64,000 nucleotides of DNA, taken from the NCBI GenBank assembly GCA_027605045.1, contig JAQFWX010000023.1:558001-622000 (forward strand). The letters are read 5' to 3'. Every line of letters begins with the position of its first letter. The stretch's first letter is position 1. Both the position numbers and the translations under genes were made by a program. The stretch is from Phallus indusiatus (Eukaryota; Basidiomycota; Agaricomycetes; Phallales; Phallaceae). Below, one piece after another: positions 21,366 through 31,982 of this stretch. The notes beneath the pieces were generated by a model. That model was given only the letters and a program-made list of their open reading frames with translations. It did not search any database and was not told where the DNA came from.

Positions 21366-24300
21366 CTAACAAGGATGCCTTTGGCTTAGATGGAAGACTT
21401 GGACATCATCCTGCGCAAGTGGAAATTCCCCTGCGAGAAGGAACTAAAGAAATTTCAGTTCCACCCTTCTTTGCGTCTCCAAAGTCACGAACTGTAATTG
21501 ATGAACAAATGGACAAGTGGCTCAAGTTGGAAGTCATTGAACCATCCAAAAGCCCTTGGGGAGCCCCTGCGTTCATAGTTTACAAACAGGAAAAACCACG
21601 AATGGTTATTGACTATCGGAAATTAAACGAGAAAGTTATTCCAGATGAATTTCCTCTTCCAAGACAAGAAGACATTCTAAAATCCCTAACTGGATCACAA
21701 TGGCTCTCTACACTGGATGCTCTTGCGGGATTCACACAGTTAGAGATTGTTGAAAAAGATAGGAAGAAAACAGCTTTCAGGACCCATCGTGGCTTATTCC
21801 AATTCATTAGAATGCCTTTTGGATACAGGAATGGTCCTGCGGTGTTCCAAAGGGTTATGCAAAATGTCCTGGCACCTTATCTTTGGATTTTCACTCTTGT
21901 CTATATAGATGATATAATCATCTACTCGAAGACCTTTGAAGATCACCTGCTGCACATCGACTCAGTTCTAAAAGCTATCACTAGCGCTAAAATTACACTT
22001 TCACCAGCAAAATGTCATTTTGGATATCAATCTCTTAAACTTCTTGGTCAAAAGGTTTCAAGACTCGGACTCTCCACCTATAAAGAAAAGGTTGATGCTA
22101 TCCTTCAACTTTCGGAACCCAAAAATGTTCACGAGCTTCAAACATTTCTGGGAATGATGGTTTATTTTGCCGCATATATTCCTTATTATGCGTGGATTGT
22201 AAATCCATTATTTTCCTTGCTCAAGAAAAAGACAACTTGGGTCTGGGAAGAACCACAACAACAAGCATTTGAACTAGCCAAGAAAGCTCTTACAAGTGCT
22301 CCAGTCAGAGCTTATCCTATTCCGGGATTAGGGTACAGATTGTACACTGACGCTTGTGATATTGGAGTTGCGGCTATTCTCCAACAAGTCCAACCGATCA
22401 AAATCAAAGATTTAACTGGAACTAAAATTTATAAGAAGCTAGAAATGGCTCATAGGAAGGGGGAATCCATTCCTAACTTGGTTGTTGCGGTCTCAAAAGA
22501 TGAAGTCTTACCACAGAACGGAACTTGGGCTGAAAACTTTGAAAACACCACCGTCTATGTTGAAAGAGTTATTGCGTATTGGTCCAGAACTCTGAAATCT
22601 GCTGAGAGAAATTATTCTCCCACAGAACGGGAAGCTTTGGCTCTAAAAGATGGTCTCATCAAGTTCCAACCTTACATAGAAGGAGAAAGCATCTATGCAA
22701 TCACCGACCATGCTGCATTGACTTGGACAAAAACTTACCAGAACATTAATCGAAGACTACTCACTTGGGGAACAATTTTTGCGGCCTATCCTGAATTAAA
22801 AATTGTTCACAGAGCAGGACGAGTCCACTCTAATGTTGATCCAATCTCAAGACTCAGAAGAAGAATTCCTGACGAAATGGGACCTATTGCGGATGGATTA
22901 GACTCACTTAAATTGTCAACAGCTGATGAAGATCCCTTGTCAAATTTCTTCGAAGAATTAGGACCAGAATTCGAGTCTAAAGTTCTTCAAGTTTCCACGA
23001 GTGCACTTTCTGCGGAAATTGAAAAAGAAACAGACTTTCAAGAATTTTCAATTCCATTGGAAAACCCTTACATGGGATTCTTCACAATCCCTTACACTAC
23101 TGCTCACGGATACTCCATTCTGATCGCGGCAGACAAGGAAGAAATCAAAAAATTTCTTCAAGGGTATAAACAAGACAATTATTTTCGAAGAATTAAAGAA
23201 GGACTTAAAACCGAAGAAGATTGGGAAAGACCCTCTTATCCTCAATATTATATGACAGACGAAGACCTTTTAATTTTCGAAGATGAGACAGGTCGAACTC
23301 GACTTTGCGTTCCAAAGAAATTACAGCTCGAAATCATCAAAACGGCCCATGATGAGTTAGGTGAAGGTGCACATGAAGGTTACCACCGAACCTACAACAG
23401 GATTGCATCCAATTTTTATTGGCCAAGAATGTCCCGCGATATTCTAAAATATGTCCGAACCTGCGACATATGCCAAAAAATTAAATCTCGAAAACATCTT
23501 CCAGTAGGACTTCTCCAACCTATCCCAATTCCAGGAAGACCTTTTGAAGTCATTACCATGGACTTTATCATGGAACTTCCAAAAAGCGGAGACTACGATG
23601 CTATCTTGGTTGTGGTCGACAAACTCACAAAATTTGCAATAGTCATGCCATGCACTTCTGACATCAATGAAGAAGAAACCGCAAATCTTGTTTTTCATTA
23701 TGTGTTCAGGACTTATGGCTTACCGAGACAAATCATTACCGACCGAGACTCACGATGGACGGGTCGATTTTGGGAAAGTCTTTGCAAACAAATGGGAATT
23801 AAAAGAGGTCTTACGACTGCGTATCACCCCCAGAGTGATGGTCAAAGCGAAGTTCTTAATCAAGCACTTGAAGTTTGTTTACGAGCTTATGTCGGACCGG
23901 AACGAAATGATTGGAATAAATTGTTGGATGGATTTATGCTATCTTACAACACATCTAAACATTCTGCTACGGGATATACGCCATCATTTCTTCTTTTCGG
24001 ATTCGAACCGCTCTCCCAATTGAAAATGTTTGCACCAACGCAAAACAAAGTTACACGTGCAATGGAGCAAGCAACTGCAGACAGAAGAGCTCAAATTGTC
24101 GAAAAAGAAATTGCAAAGAAGAAAAGCCTGAAGTCTTACCTCAAAAGAAAACGAGCCGAAATAGGTGAAGGAACAAGTTCTGGAGATGACGTTCAAAAGA
24201 AGAAATTAAAAACCGAAAACCCACTCACCGGTGAACAAGACGTCCTGATGACGGAAGCTCTAGAAGAGTCAACAGACTCTGAACTAGATCGAGAATATAT

Positions 24301-26638
24301 TAAAAGTCTCAAAGGGAAAATACGCGAGAAAAACATACCGCGAAAGGTCAAAATCCTAATGGTAGAAGCCAAACCCTTCTGCGCGCAAGAAATAACCGAG
24401 GAAACTACAAACAAAAATCAAGCGCAGAATGTGGCAATAAATCAAGTAACCAAACGGAAGAATATACGTACCAAAAACGCGTCAAAACATGTGCCTTACA
24501 CTACGCGTCGTCCCGGTGTTCACTACACTGGAGATGGGGACGAAGATCGTCGCCCAGAGCTCCAGGAAGGGGTGCGGAACTCGACAACGGCTGTTCAGAC
24601 AGTCAGTATAGACCCTAAAGAAGAGATCCCGAACGCAAACTTACCGGAAATCTTCCCGTGGGACCTAGAATGGACGAACGCGTCCTCTTACTATAAGGGA
24701 TGGGGAGGAGGCACAACCGCGTTTCCAGAAGCATGGAAAAACGAGCGGGTAACTATAAAAAGAGATGACGTTAGGTTTAAAAATGAAACGGAGAATATTC
24801 TCCAACTTACCCGACCAAATTTCAACGTTCCGGAAGCTCTACAAGCTAGCGCGACTCCCCTGGACCAGGAGGAGAACATGGTGGCGGCGGAAACGTCTAT
24901 TCCCGAAGAAAAAACAGAGTTGGGAACTGTTTTTATGAACGGAATTAGTCCTCAAGACGACGATAAAATGAAGAACAAACTCACCTGGTATCAAACCAAC
25001 GCTCCAGAGCTGGTATCGCGCGACGCGACTGGTATAGGGGGTGGCACGGGTTATAGGGCCGCGAACCAAGAAAACGCGACGTTTTCTGTAGGAAAATGGG
25101 CGCGGAAAATCGTTCGGAAAACTGGAGACGATTCAGAAGAGAGTAGGGAAGAAAAAAGAACAACCGACGTACCTTTAGCCAGCCCAGAAAGCCCAAAACT
25201 ACACGCAACGCGTACAGAGACGCGTAAGGACAGTGTTATAGCCGTAGAAAACGAAAGCGGGACGCGACAGCACTTGCTGATGGCTGGAAAAGCACCAGAT
25301 AATAAGGACGGTCGTTTTAAGACCAAAAACTCACCGTTTGAACGAAAATTGGACCAGGAAAAGCGCGACGTTGTTCCGGATGGGATCCAAAACCATGGTG
25401 AAAAAGAAAAAGCCGACGGTGGCCCAAAAACAAACGAAAAAACGTGTCTTGCGCCTGAAAAACAATTAGAAGACATTCAAAGCCAACGTCAAGCGGAAAA
25501 CTCACCAAAAGAACTTGGAAAACACGAAAAAATAGGTCGCGTCGTCCGAAAAGAAAGAGGCGACGCCACCCAAGGTCATTGGCGCCCGACGAGTGAGCCA
25601 ATGAAAATAGAGAAACCTGAAGACATAAATAATGGGAAAATTAACGACGTTGACGGGAAATATAGTAAAAGAATAAAGGACGGAACTTACGAGGAAAAGG
25701 AACAAAAGAACGTTTGCACCCGGAACAAAGGATTTAAGCAGAAAAACGACGCGCAAGGCTTAAAAACCGAAAAACAAGACAATTTCGAAGATTGTATCTC
25801 CAACCTAAATGAAGAACTGAAGATGAAAATTGAAAAATTACCCAAAGAAGAACTCACTAGAATGGTTGACGCTGCGAAAACCTTAACGAGGATGAAGAAC
25901 GAGGAAGAAATACATGTCGCTAAATGTCACACAACGCGTGTTGAAACATTTAGCGGGAAAAATAAAGGAAAGCAGAAGGAAATTGTCAGTCAAGAAATTG
26001 ACCAAACAAAGGAGGATGAAAAAATAAATTTAGAAGAAAATGACTTAAAAGGATGGAGTAAATTGGCAGATGAACAAGTCGAAAAATTTGCGGCAAGCAG
26101 AGCTCGAGCGCGAGACGCGCTAATTCTCGGACAAGTGTTTCAACAAAAATATTACAACAAGAAGCACGGAGCTTTTGAATTTAACGTTGGGGATAAGGTC
26201 TTAATAAATCAACGAACGACTAAACTATTGGAAAACGTCAAAGGCAAAGGAGAAAAATTATTAATTCGATATGACGGACCGTTCGAAATTACCGAGAAGA
26301 TAAGCAAGGTCGCCTACCGACTCAGAATGCCGGCCTCGTATGGGATGCACCCGGTATTGAATATAACGCACTTGGAGCCTTATTATGAGTCTCCAGAAGA
26401 GTTTGGAGAAAGACCCAACAAGAAATTGACTCGAAAGGATTTCGAAGAGTTACCGGAATTCGAAGTCGAAAGGATACTGGATGAGAAGTTCGCGCGACTC
26501 AGAAATAACAAACGACAAAAATTATTTCTGACCCGATTTATTGGATATGGACCAGAATATGACGAATGGCTCACTAAAAATCAACTCAAAAATGCCCCAG
26601 AAATTTTGAGAGTGTGGGAAAAGAGAGGAAAAACCTGA
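21359..26638 (+). CDS. Pol of element C (RT, RNase H, integrase, chromo-like end) with a long charged insertion
   Basis: The first listed codon is TTG; the frame is really open from 21275 and overlaps Gag in -1. Reverse transcriptase has VIDYRKLNE and the catalytic YIDDIIIYS (near 21904). RNase H begins at LYTDACDIGVAA (about 22340). The integrase zinc finger is HEGYHRTYNRIASNFYWP...CDICQ (about 23372-23475). The catalytic core has ITMDFIMELP, ITDRDSRWTGRFWE and YHPQSDGQSEVLNQALE (second Asp and Glu). The core normally runs straight into the YYN..H...F..GD.V domain. Here about 630 residues rich in Lys, Glu, Asn and Arg (about 24150-26060) separate them. The end (YDGPFEITEKIS, LNITHLEPYYESPEEFG, FLTRFIGYGPEYDEWL) is chromodomain-like. 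Confidence 0.9.
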   Translation: MLANKDAFGLDGRLGHHPAQVEIPLREGTKEISVPPFFASPKSRTVIDEQMDKWLKLEVIEPSKSPWGAPAFIVYKQEKPRMVIDYRKLNEKVIPDEFPLPRQEDILKSLTGSQWLSTLDALAGFTQLEIVEKDRKKTAFRTHRGLFQFIRMPFGYRNGPAVFQRVMQNVLAPYLWIFTLVYIDDIIIYSKTFEDHLLHIDSVLKAITSAKITLSPAKCHFGYQSLKLLGQKVSRLGLSTYKEKVDAILQLSEPKNVHELQTFLGMMVYFAAYIPYYAWIVNPLFSLLKKKTTWVWEEPQQQAFELAKKALTSAPVRAYPIPGLGYRLYTDACDIGVAAILQQVQPIKIKDLTGTKIYKKLEMAHRKGESIPNLVVAVSKDEVLPQNGTWAENFENTTVYVERVIAYWSRTLKSAERNYSPTEREALALKDGLIKFQPYIEGESIYAITDHAALTWTKTYQNINRRLLTWGTIFAAYPELKIVHRAGRVHSNVDPISRLRRRIPDEMGPIADGLDSLKLSTADEDPLSNFFEELGPEFESKVLQVSTSALSAEIEKETDFQEFSIPLENPYMGFFTIPYTTAHGYSILIAADKEEIKKFLQGYKQDNYFRRIKEGLKTEEDWERPSYPQYYMTDEDLLIFEDETGRTRLCVPKKLQLEIIKTAHDELGEGAHEGYHRTYNRIASNFYWPRMSRDILKYVRTCDICQKIKSRKHLPVGLLQPIPIPGRPFEVITMDFIMELPKSGDYDAILVVVDKLTKFAIVMPCTSDINEEETANLVFHYVFRTYGLPRQIITDRDSRWTGRFWESLCKQMGIKRGLTTAYHPQSDGQSEVLNQALEVCLRAYVGPERNDWNKLLDGFMLSYNTSKHSATGYTPSFLLFGFEPLSQLKMFAPTQNKVTRAMEQATADRRAQIVEKEIAKKKSLKSYLKRKRAEIGEGTSSGDDVQKKKLKTENPLTGEQDVLMTEALEESTDSELDREYIKSLKGKIREKNIPRKVKILMVEAKPFCAQEITEETTNKNQAQNVAINQVTKRKNIRTKNASKHVPYTTRRPGVHYTGDGDEDRRPELQEGVRNSTTAVQTVSIDPKEEIPNANLPEIFPWDLEWTNASSYYKGWGGGTTAFPEAWKNERVTIKRDDVRFKNETENILQLTRPNFNVPEALQASATPLDQEENMVAAETSIPEEKTELGTVFMNGISPQDDDKMKNKLTWYQTNAPELVSRDATGIGGGTGYRAANQENATFSVGKWARKIVRKTGDDSEESREEKRTTDVPLASPESPKLHATRTETRKDSVIAVENESGTRQHLLMAGKAPDNKDGRFKTKNSPFERKLDQEKRDVVPDGIQNHGEKEKADGGPKTNEKTCLAPEKQLEDIQSQRQAENSPKELGKHEKIGRVVRKERGDATQGHWRPTSEPMKIEKPEDINNGKINDVDGKYSKRIKDGTYEEKEQKNVCTRNKGFKQKNDAQGLKTEKQDNFEDCISNLNEELKMKIEKLPKEELTRMVDAAKTLTRMKNEEEIHVAKCHTTRVETFSGKNKGKQKEIVSQEIDQTKEDEKINLEENDLKGWSKLADEQVEKFAASRARARDALILGQVFQQKYYNKKHGAFEFNVGDKVLINQRTTKLLENVKGKGEKLLIRYDGPFEITEKISKVAYRLRMPASYGMHPVLNITHLEPYYESPEEFGERPNKKLTRKDFEELPEFEVERILDEKFARLRNNKRQKLFLTRFIGYGPEYDEWLTKNQLKNAPEILRVWEKRGKT

Positions 26639-26723
26639 AGAGCCGAGTATATGCTTATAACTCGAACCTCCCGGAAGCAGATGAAGCTTCGCCCCTTTCA
26701 CCTCTTAAACACCAACCACAACC

Positions 26724-27563
26724 ATGTCGTCTCTTCCTGGCTATAACATCTACTTTTCTCCAGTCGCTCTCGCTGAAGATCCAACGCAAATCGTTCTAAC
26801 CCTTCCAAATCTCAAAGACAAGACCATTCCTGACAACTTTGTGCAACTCTCGGGCATAACTCCTGGCTATGTCGCCCAACCTTGTATCATCATCAAACCC
26901 AAGACTCAACCAAGTCATATAGTGAATATTGTCACTAATAATCAGCCGTTTCACTACACGCTTACGCCTCCAAATTTTGTTCCCAATTTCAATGAAACTC
27001 CTTCCACTTCTCAAGAGGCTTCCAACCCTTCCCCTATGGAGACAGACAGTCCTGCCGGATCTCTTTTCTCTGGACCTAGTCCTCCTGCTTCCATGGAACC
27101 TTCTAATTCTTCTTCTAATGCAGTAACTGCTTCTTCTGTTCCAACCACGTCTCACACTCCTGAGGAAATATCTGTCCCCAGAGAACCTTCTGTTCCAGTC
27201 GAACCCTCTCCTGTCTATCAACCAACCTCTCCTATCTATAGTCCTATTCCTAGTCATTCTCCAACTCCAATTCCTACTGCGCAAGCTTCTATAACTCAAA
27301 TAGAAGATATCACAGACGAAGAGGAGAAAAGATTGCTAAAAGTTCAGACTCTAAGAGCTTGGGGTCAGTACAAGGATATACTCAGGAACCATTTGGACAA
27401 AAACCCCACTCCCTTTCTAGCTGGGTTTATTAGGGAAGAATTTTCGGGATGGTATGAAGAGATTGTGTCAAGTCTCAACCACCAGGAACTTCACTTGTTC
27501 CAAGATGGACTCTATATGCCGGAAACTATCAAGGAGTACATGAGGCTTTACTTGGATCTCTGA
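26724..27563 (+). CDS. ORF3 of element C, unknown accessory protein
   Basis: 279 residues from an ATG with a good context (CACAACCATGT), 86 bp after the Pol stop and 97 bp before the 3' LTR. The N-terminal 95 residues are ordered-looking and rich in beta-forming residues (YNIYFSPVALAEDPTQIVLTL). A long Ser/Pro/Thr-rich stretch follows (about 95-195, with repeats such as PTSPIYSPIPSHSPTPIP). The end is a helical, acidic C-terminal domain (EEEKRLLKVQTLRAWGQYKDIL...MPETIKEYMRLYLDL). I see no signal peptide or transmembrane segment, so it is not envelope-like. A separate transcript or internal initiation would be needed. I do not recognise the family. Confidence 0.8.
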   Translation: MSSLPGYNIYFSPVALAEDPTQIVLTLPNLKDKTIPDNFVQLSGITPGYVAQPCIIIKPKTQPSHIVNIVTNNQPFHYTLTPPNFVPNFNETPSTSQEASNPSPMETDSPAGSLFSGPSPPASMEPSNSSSNAVTASSVPTTSHTPEEISVPREPSVPVEPSPVYQPTSPIYSPIPSHSPTPIPTAQASITQIEDITDEEEKRLLKVQTLRAWGQYKDILRNHLDKNPTPFLAGFIREEFSGWYEEIVSSLNHQELHLFQDGLYMPETIKEYMRLYLDL

Positions 27564-27641
27564 ATCATTTTTCATTCTCTCATTTCTCAACTGTCTTTTC
27601 ACTTTCCATCTCGACGTCTCGACTTCTCTTTCAAAAGGATT

Positions 27642-27656
27642 AGAAAAGAGGGGGAA
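27642..27656 (+). other. Polypurine tract of element C
   Basis: AGAAAAGAGGGGGAA lies three bases before the 3' LTR (27660), where the plus-strand primer for reverse transcription is expected. Confidence 0.75.
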
Positions 27657-27659
27657 TTC

Positions 27660-28313
27660 TGTTATGTAACCACTTCATCTCCCTCACCAAAAACATCAAG
27701 ACATAAGGCTACGGCAACAAAACTCCATAAAAACAAACAAAACCAAATAATCCAAGGACTTCTACATTTCTCGTCTTCCACTTCTATTTTCTTTTCCAAT
27801 CCTTTTGCCACTTTGATCATACATGACATCATCCGGCAAAACACTTCAGCCAAGGGTAATTAGTAGGAAAAAGGTTACGTTTATTTATCCTTATCTATTT
27901 TTCCATCTCAAATATTGTGTCATCTCTTGTGTCATTTACTATGTAATTATTAGGTAGCGAGTAGAATAGTTTAGCCCTAAATGTGTATAATTAGGGCTCA
28001 GAAAATCATGTATCTACATCTTTTTGTTGTACCACACATCCAGTGTTAGCTAATAAAGCTTAGTAACAACAAAAGGGTCACTTTGACAAAGCACGCTTAT
28101 CAAACCTCTTATCTAACTCTATCTGAGACTTGTGCTACAAGTCTCCCTCTTAACCTCTATTGTTCAACTAACATTTCTATAGATCGGGAAATTTTCGCAT
28201 AAGTACAGTTATTCCTGGCCTTACCTTTTAGTTGGATACGAATCTAGACGAAACGCTTAACAAGTAATTGTGTGTAACTCTATTTGATTGGCACATCAAG
28301 GAGTTCCATAACA
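27660..28313 (+). repeat. 3' LTR of element C
   Basis: 654 bp, matching 16977-17630 except for one noticed base. It is followed by the target duplicate GTAGA and the resumed Pol frame of A1. Confidence 0.93.
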
Positions 28314-28318
28314 GTAGA

Positions 28319-30097
28319 CCGCCTCCTGTCGAAAAGAAAGGCCCAAAACGTTTCCTACGTTCAGTTCGAGCAATCCCTCCTGTCACCCTTGACGAAACCG
28401 AATCCACAGATCCAGATATGCCAGATCTCGTGAATGTGGAGGATGAGTTTCACCCAGAAGAGGGAGATCGACTGTTCGCGGTTTCTCTTAATTCAGAACC
28501 CCTGGACAGTTGCCGCATCAGAGCAACTGAAACCATCTCACAGCGATTGGCTCAGGCGCATGCGAATAACACAAGGGGTACACTCAAATCTGGATTTCGA
28601 GAGATCGTCCCCGAAATGTTCCACGATTTCGAAGACGTTTTCGCGAAAGAGTCTTTCGATTCATTGCCACCTTCGAAGAAGTGGGATCATGCGATAGAGC
28701 TCCTACCTGATTCGGATCCCAAGTTTTGCAAGGTGTACCCCCTTTCGCCTAATGAACAGAAGGAGCTCGATGCGTTCCTGGAAGAGAATCTTCGTTCTGG
28801 TCGAATCCGCCCCTCGAAATCGCCCATGGCTTCCCCGGTTTTCTTCATCAAGAAGAAAGACGGCTCTCTACGACTTATTCAAGACTATCGAGCTCTCAAC
28901 GCGATGACCATCAAAAATCGATACCCGTTACCCCTAATTCCCGAACTTGTCAACAAATTAAGGGGTGCGAAGTACTTCACGAAACTCGATGTTAGATGGG
29001 GATACAACAATGTTCGCATCAAAGAGGGCGATGAGTGGAAAGCAGCATTTCGCACAAATCGAGGACTGTTCGAACCCTTGGTCATGTTCTTTGGTCTGAC
29101 TAACAGTCCAGCGACCTTCCAGACGATGATGAACGAGATTTTCGAAGACATGATCACGGAGGGGGTTGTGGCTGTTTATATCGACGATATCCTGATCTAC
29201 ACGAGAACGAAAGAAGAACACGATCGCATCACACGTCGTGTCTTAGAACGGCTAAGGGAGCATAAACTCTATCTCAAAGCCGAGAAGTGTGAATTCTGTC
29301 GTACTAAGATCGAGTATTTAGGTCTGGTCATCTCCGAGAACACTGTCGAAATGGATCCCGCGAAGGTGTCGGGTGTCAGAGATTGGCCAGTCCCGAAAAA
29401 TGTCACCGAGGTGCAGTCGTTTTTGGGTTTCGCAAACTTCTATCGTCGATTTATCAAGGACTTCTCACGGATCGCTGTCCCCTTATTCGGTCTCACTAAG
29501 AAAGAAGCCCCGTTCACCTGGTCCGACATTTGTCAACAAGCTTTCGATTCTCTGAAATCGGCAATGACCTCTGCCCCAGTTCTTGCGATTCCCGATCCAT
29601 CGAAGCCCTATCGGGTAGAAGCTGACAGTTCTGATTTCGCGACAGGTGCCGTCTTGTCTCAACCTTCTCTCGAGGACAACAAATGGCATCCAGTGGCCTT
29701 CTTCTCGAAGGCTTTGAGCCCGGTGGAGCGAAATTACGAAATCCACGATAAAGAGATGTTAGCTATCATTCGAGCATTAGAAGAGTGGCGACATTTCTTG
29801 GAAGGTGCGACTCATCCGATTGACATTCGCACGGATCACAAAAACCTAGAGTACTTCATGACGGCTCGTAATCTAAATCGCAGGCAGGCTCGTTGGTCGG
29901 TTTATCTCGCACGTTTCGATTTCACCTTGCGGCATATACCTGGTAAATCGATGGGTAAGCCTGACGGTCTTTCGCGTCGTGCCGATCATGGCTCGGGAAA
30001 GTTGGACAATCGAGATATCACTCTAATCCAACCCGAAATGTTTGCCGTCAACGCCATGCAAACATTCCGCCTTAGAGGGAGGAGGACGAGTTCCTAG
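28319..30097 (+). pseudogene. A1 Pol: RT and RNase H part
   Basis: The frame resumes as RPPPVEKKGPKRF after element C. Reverse transcriptase has [32 protein letters not shown] and the active site [10 protein letters not shown] (about 29176). The connection is LGFANFYRRFI. RNase H starts at YRVEADSSDFATGAVL (about 29610) and contains YEIHDKEMLAIIRALEEWRH and DHKNLEYFM. The frame breaks at 30076: A1 has GAGGGAGG where A2 has GAGGGGAGG. After this the A1 frame ends within a few codons. The upstream ATG in the C LTR has nothing to do with it. Confidence 0.9.
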
Positions 30098-31588
30098 GCC
30101 AGATACGGAAGGCGAACAGAGAAGGCAAACGAGAAGATAGCGTTTCGAAAGCCATCGAATCCCTCAAGGCGATAGGCGGGAGATCGGTTCACACCAGCGA
30201 ATGGGCTGAAGATCAGGATGTCATTTACTACCGAGGGAAGATCTATGTTCCCGAAGTAGACGATCTACGGCGAGAAATCGTTCAACGACACCATGACACC
30301 AAACTCGCTGGTCACCCAGGTCGATTTAAAACATTGGAACTGGTATCGCGAACCTTTTGGTGGCCAGGGATTTCTCGATATGTACAGCGGTATGTAGAGG
30401 CTTGCGACACTTGTATGCGGACGAAACCTTCTCGACATGCTCCGTATGGCGAACTACAACCTACCGAAACTCCAAATCGACCTTGGCAATTCATATCAGT
30501 CGATTTCATTGTCGAACTCCCCGAATCGAATGGTTATGACGCAATCCTCTCTGTAATAGACTCGTTGACGAAACGGGTTCATTTCGTCCCAACATTTACT
30601 ACTGTTGACGCTTCTGGCCTTGCATCTCTCTACCTCCAACACGTCTGGAAGTTGCATGGACTACCCGAGAAGATCATCTCGGATCGAGGACCTCAGTTCT
30701 CGTCTCGTTTTACCCAGGAACTCTCTCGATTACTTGGCATTCGGCTTGCGCGCTCTACTGCGTACCACCCCCAGACCGATGGTCAGACAGAACGAGCGAA
30801 TGCTGAAGTAGAGCAATATCTTCGTATCTTCACCTCTGAGCGTCAAGACGACTGGGATCGATTGCTACCGATGGCCGAGTTCGCATATAACAATCATGTT
30901 CATTCGGCTACCCAAGCGACACCTTTCGAACTCGATACTGGTCGCCACCCTCGAATGGGTTTCGAACCGCGTTCAACAGAATCGAAGATCGAATCGGTTA
31001 ATGACTTCAAGAATAGGATGTCTCATTCTTGGGAGGAAGCTCGCTGCGATTCTTAAGGCTAAGGACGACATGGCTAAGTACTACGATCGTAAACATTTAC
31101 CGGCTCCTAACTACAAATCTGGAGATAAGGTTTATCTAGATGCTAGCGATATCAAAACCACTCGTCCATCTGCCAAATTATCGCATCGCTTCCTAGGCCC
31201 ATTTCCCATCGCGACCAAAGTCGGGACCCGCTCATATCGACTCGTTCTACCGAAATCGATGTCTCGAATTCACCCCGTGTTCCACGTCAGTAAGTTGAAA
31301 CCAATGAGACCGGATAGTATACCAGGTCGTCGTTCTAAACCTCCTCCACCCCCGGAGATTCGCGATGATGGTGAACATTATGTGGTTGAAGAAATATTGG
31401 ACAGTCGTGTTTTCCGCCGGCGACTGGAGTTCAAGGTTCGCTGGGAGGGCTATGGTCCCGAGCACGACCAATGGATTCCCGAGAAGGATGTCGCAGCACA
31501 CGATCTCGTACAAGATTTCTATCGATCTCATCCGAATGCACCCAGAATGATTGGCGGTCTTATTTTCCTTCCGCGTCCTAATAGCTGA
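30098..31588 (+). pseudogene. A1 Pol: integrase and chromodomain part, two frames
   Basis: The integrase H2C2 finger (HHDTKLAGHPGRF...CDTCMRTK), the core (FISVDFIVELPESNGYDA, ISDRGPQFSSRF, YHPQTDGQTERANAEVEQYL) and the YYDRKHLPAPNYKSGDKV module are present. The chromodomain is VVEEILDSRVFRRRLEFKVRW through WEGYGPEHDQWIPEKDV near the end. A second break at about 31045 (missing GC relative to A2, in GAAGCTCGCTGCG) separates integrase from the C-terminal module. Chromodomains in this group guide integration to modified histones (family knowledge). The polypurine tract TTGAAGGGGGGGGTGG lies just before the 3' LTR (31631). Confidence 0.88.
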
Positions 31589-31630
31589 ATCTCAGGCGTC
31601 GGGTCGCCGCCTTGTTGAAGGGGGGGGTGG

Positions 31631-31982
31631 TGTCACGGTACGCTAGCGCCTTTTCCGATTATTCGATTCCTTCGATTTCTTTCGGTTTCATTTCGTGTTA
31701 CGATTTCCTTCATTTCCCGTACTTTGCCGTTTCCATTAGTTCCATCGTTTTCTCGATTTTTCGATCTCTTCGATTTTCCTCGATTTCTGTCTGTATCTCC
31801 TCGGATCCCATGGGGATCAGTCGAGCGCTTCGTATCCTGTACTTATATGCGTTTTCCCTAGAGGGGGATACCTAAGCTTGTTCTCTTAGGTTTTCCCTCC
31901 TCTAGGTGAGTAGTTAGTCGATGCCCCTCAATAGATCTTAGGTTTTCCCTCCTCTAGGTGTGTGCCCTGAGTCGCCCTAACA
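31631..31982 (+). repeat. 3' LTR of A1
   Basis: 352 bp, TGTCACGG...CCCTAACA, followed by GTAGC, the second target-site copy, and then the last 11 bp of the interrupted LTR-B. Confidence 0.93.

Larger units (their letters stand above)
16977..28313 (+). mobile_element. Ty3/gypsy-like LTR retrotransposon C, complete
   Basis: Two 654-bp LTRs (16977-17630 and 27660-28313) begin TGTTATGTAACC and end CCATAACA. I noticed one difference between them (ATTATG vs ACTATG near 17252 and 27936), so insertion is recent. The target-site duplicate is GTAGA (16972-16976 and 28314-28318). Inside are a Gag-protease frame, an overlapping Pol frame in -1, and a third ORF of 279 residues before the polypurine tract. 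All three frames are open. It is the youngest layer on the left side. Confidence 0.93.
14642..31982 (+). mobile_element. Ty3/gypsy chromovirus A1, interrupted by element C
   Basis: Two 352-bp LTRs (14642-14993 and 31631-31982) enclose Gag, protease, RT, RNase H, integrase and chromodomain coding. The target-site duplicate is GTAGC (14637-14641 and 31983-31987). Between 16977 and 28313 it is split by element C. Without C it is about 6.0 kb. Its partner A2 at 33173-41535 is nearly identical and inverted. A1 has two private frame breaks, one G missing near 30076 and GC missing near 31045. A self-priming signal lies just after the 5' LTR. The chromodomain and self-priming place it near the Tf1/sushi group. 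Confidence 0.92.

Noticed and set aside
26724..27563. Envelope gene (making C an endogenous retrovirus-like element)
   Set aside because: No signal peptide, cleavage site or membrane segment is visible; the composition is Ser/Pro/Thr-rich.
27662..27853. Small membrane-like protein on the minus strand of LTR-C
   Set aside because: It is present in both LTRs only because they are copies; it lies in the U3 region and has no other support.
31612..31875. Small conserved protein in the LTR (also at 14597, 33280, 41291, 43291)
   Set aside because: The frames lie within LTR-A copies and come from the pyrimidine-rich TTCGAT string; no start or codon signal.
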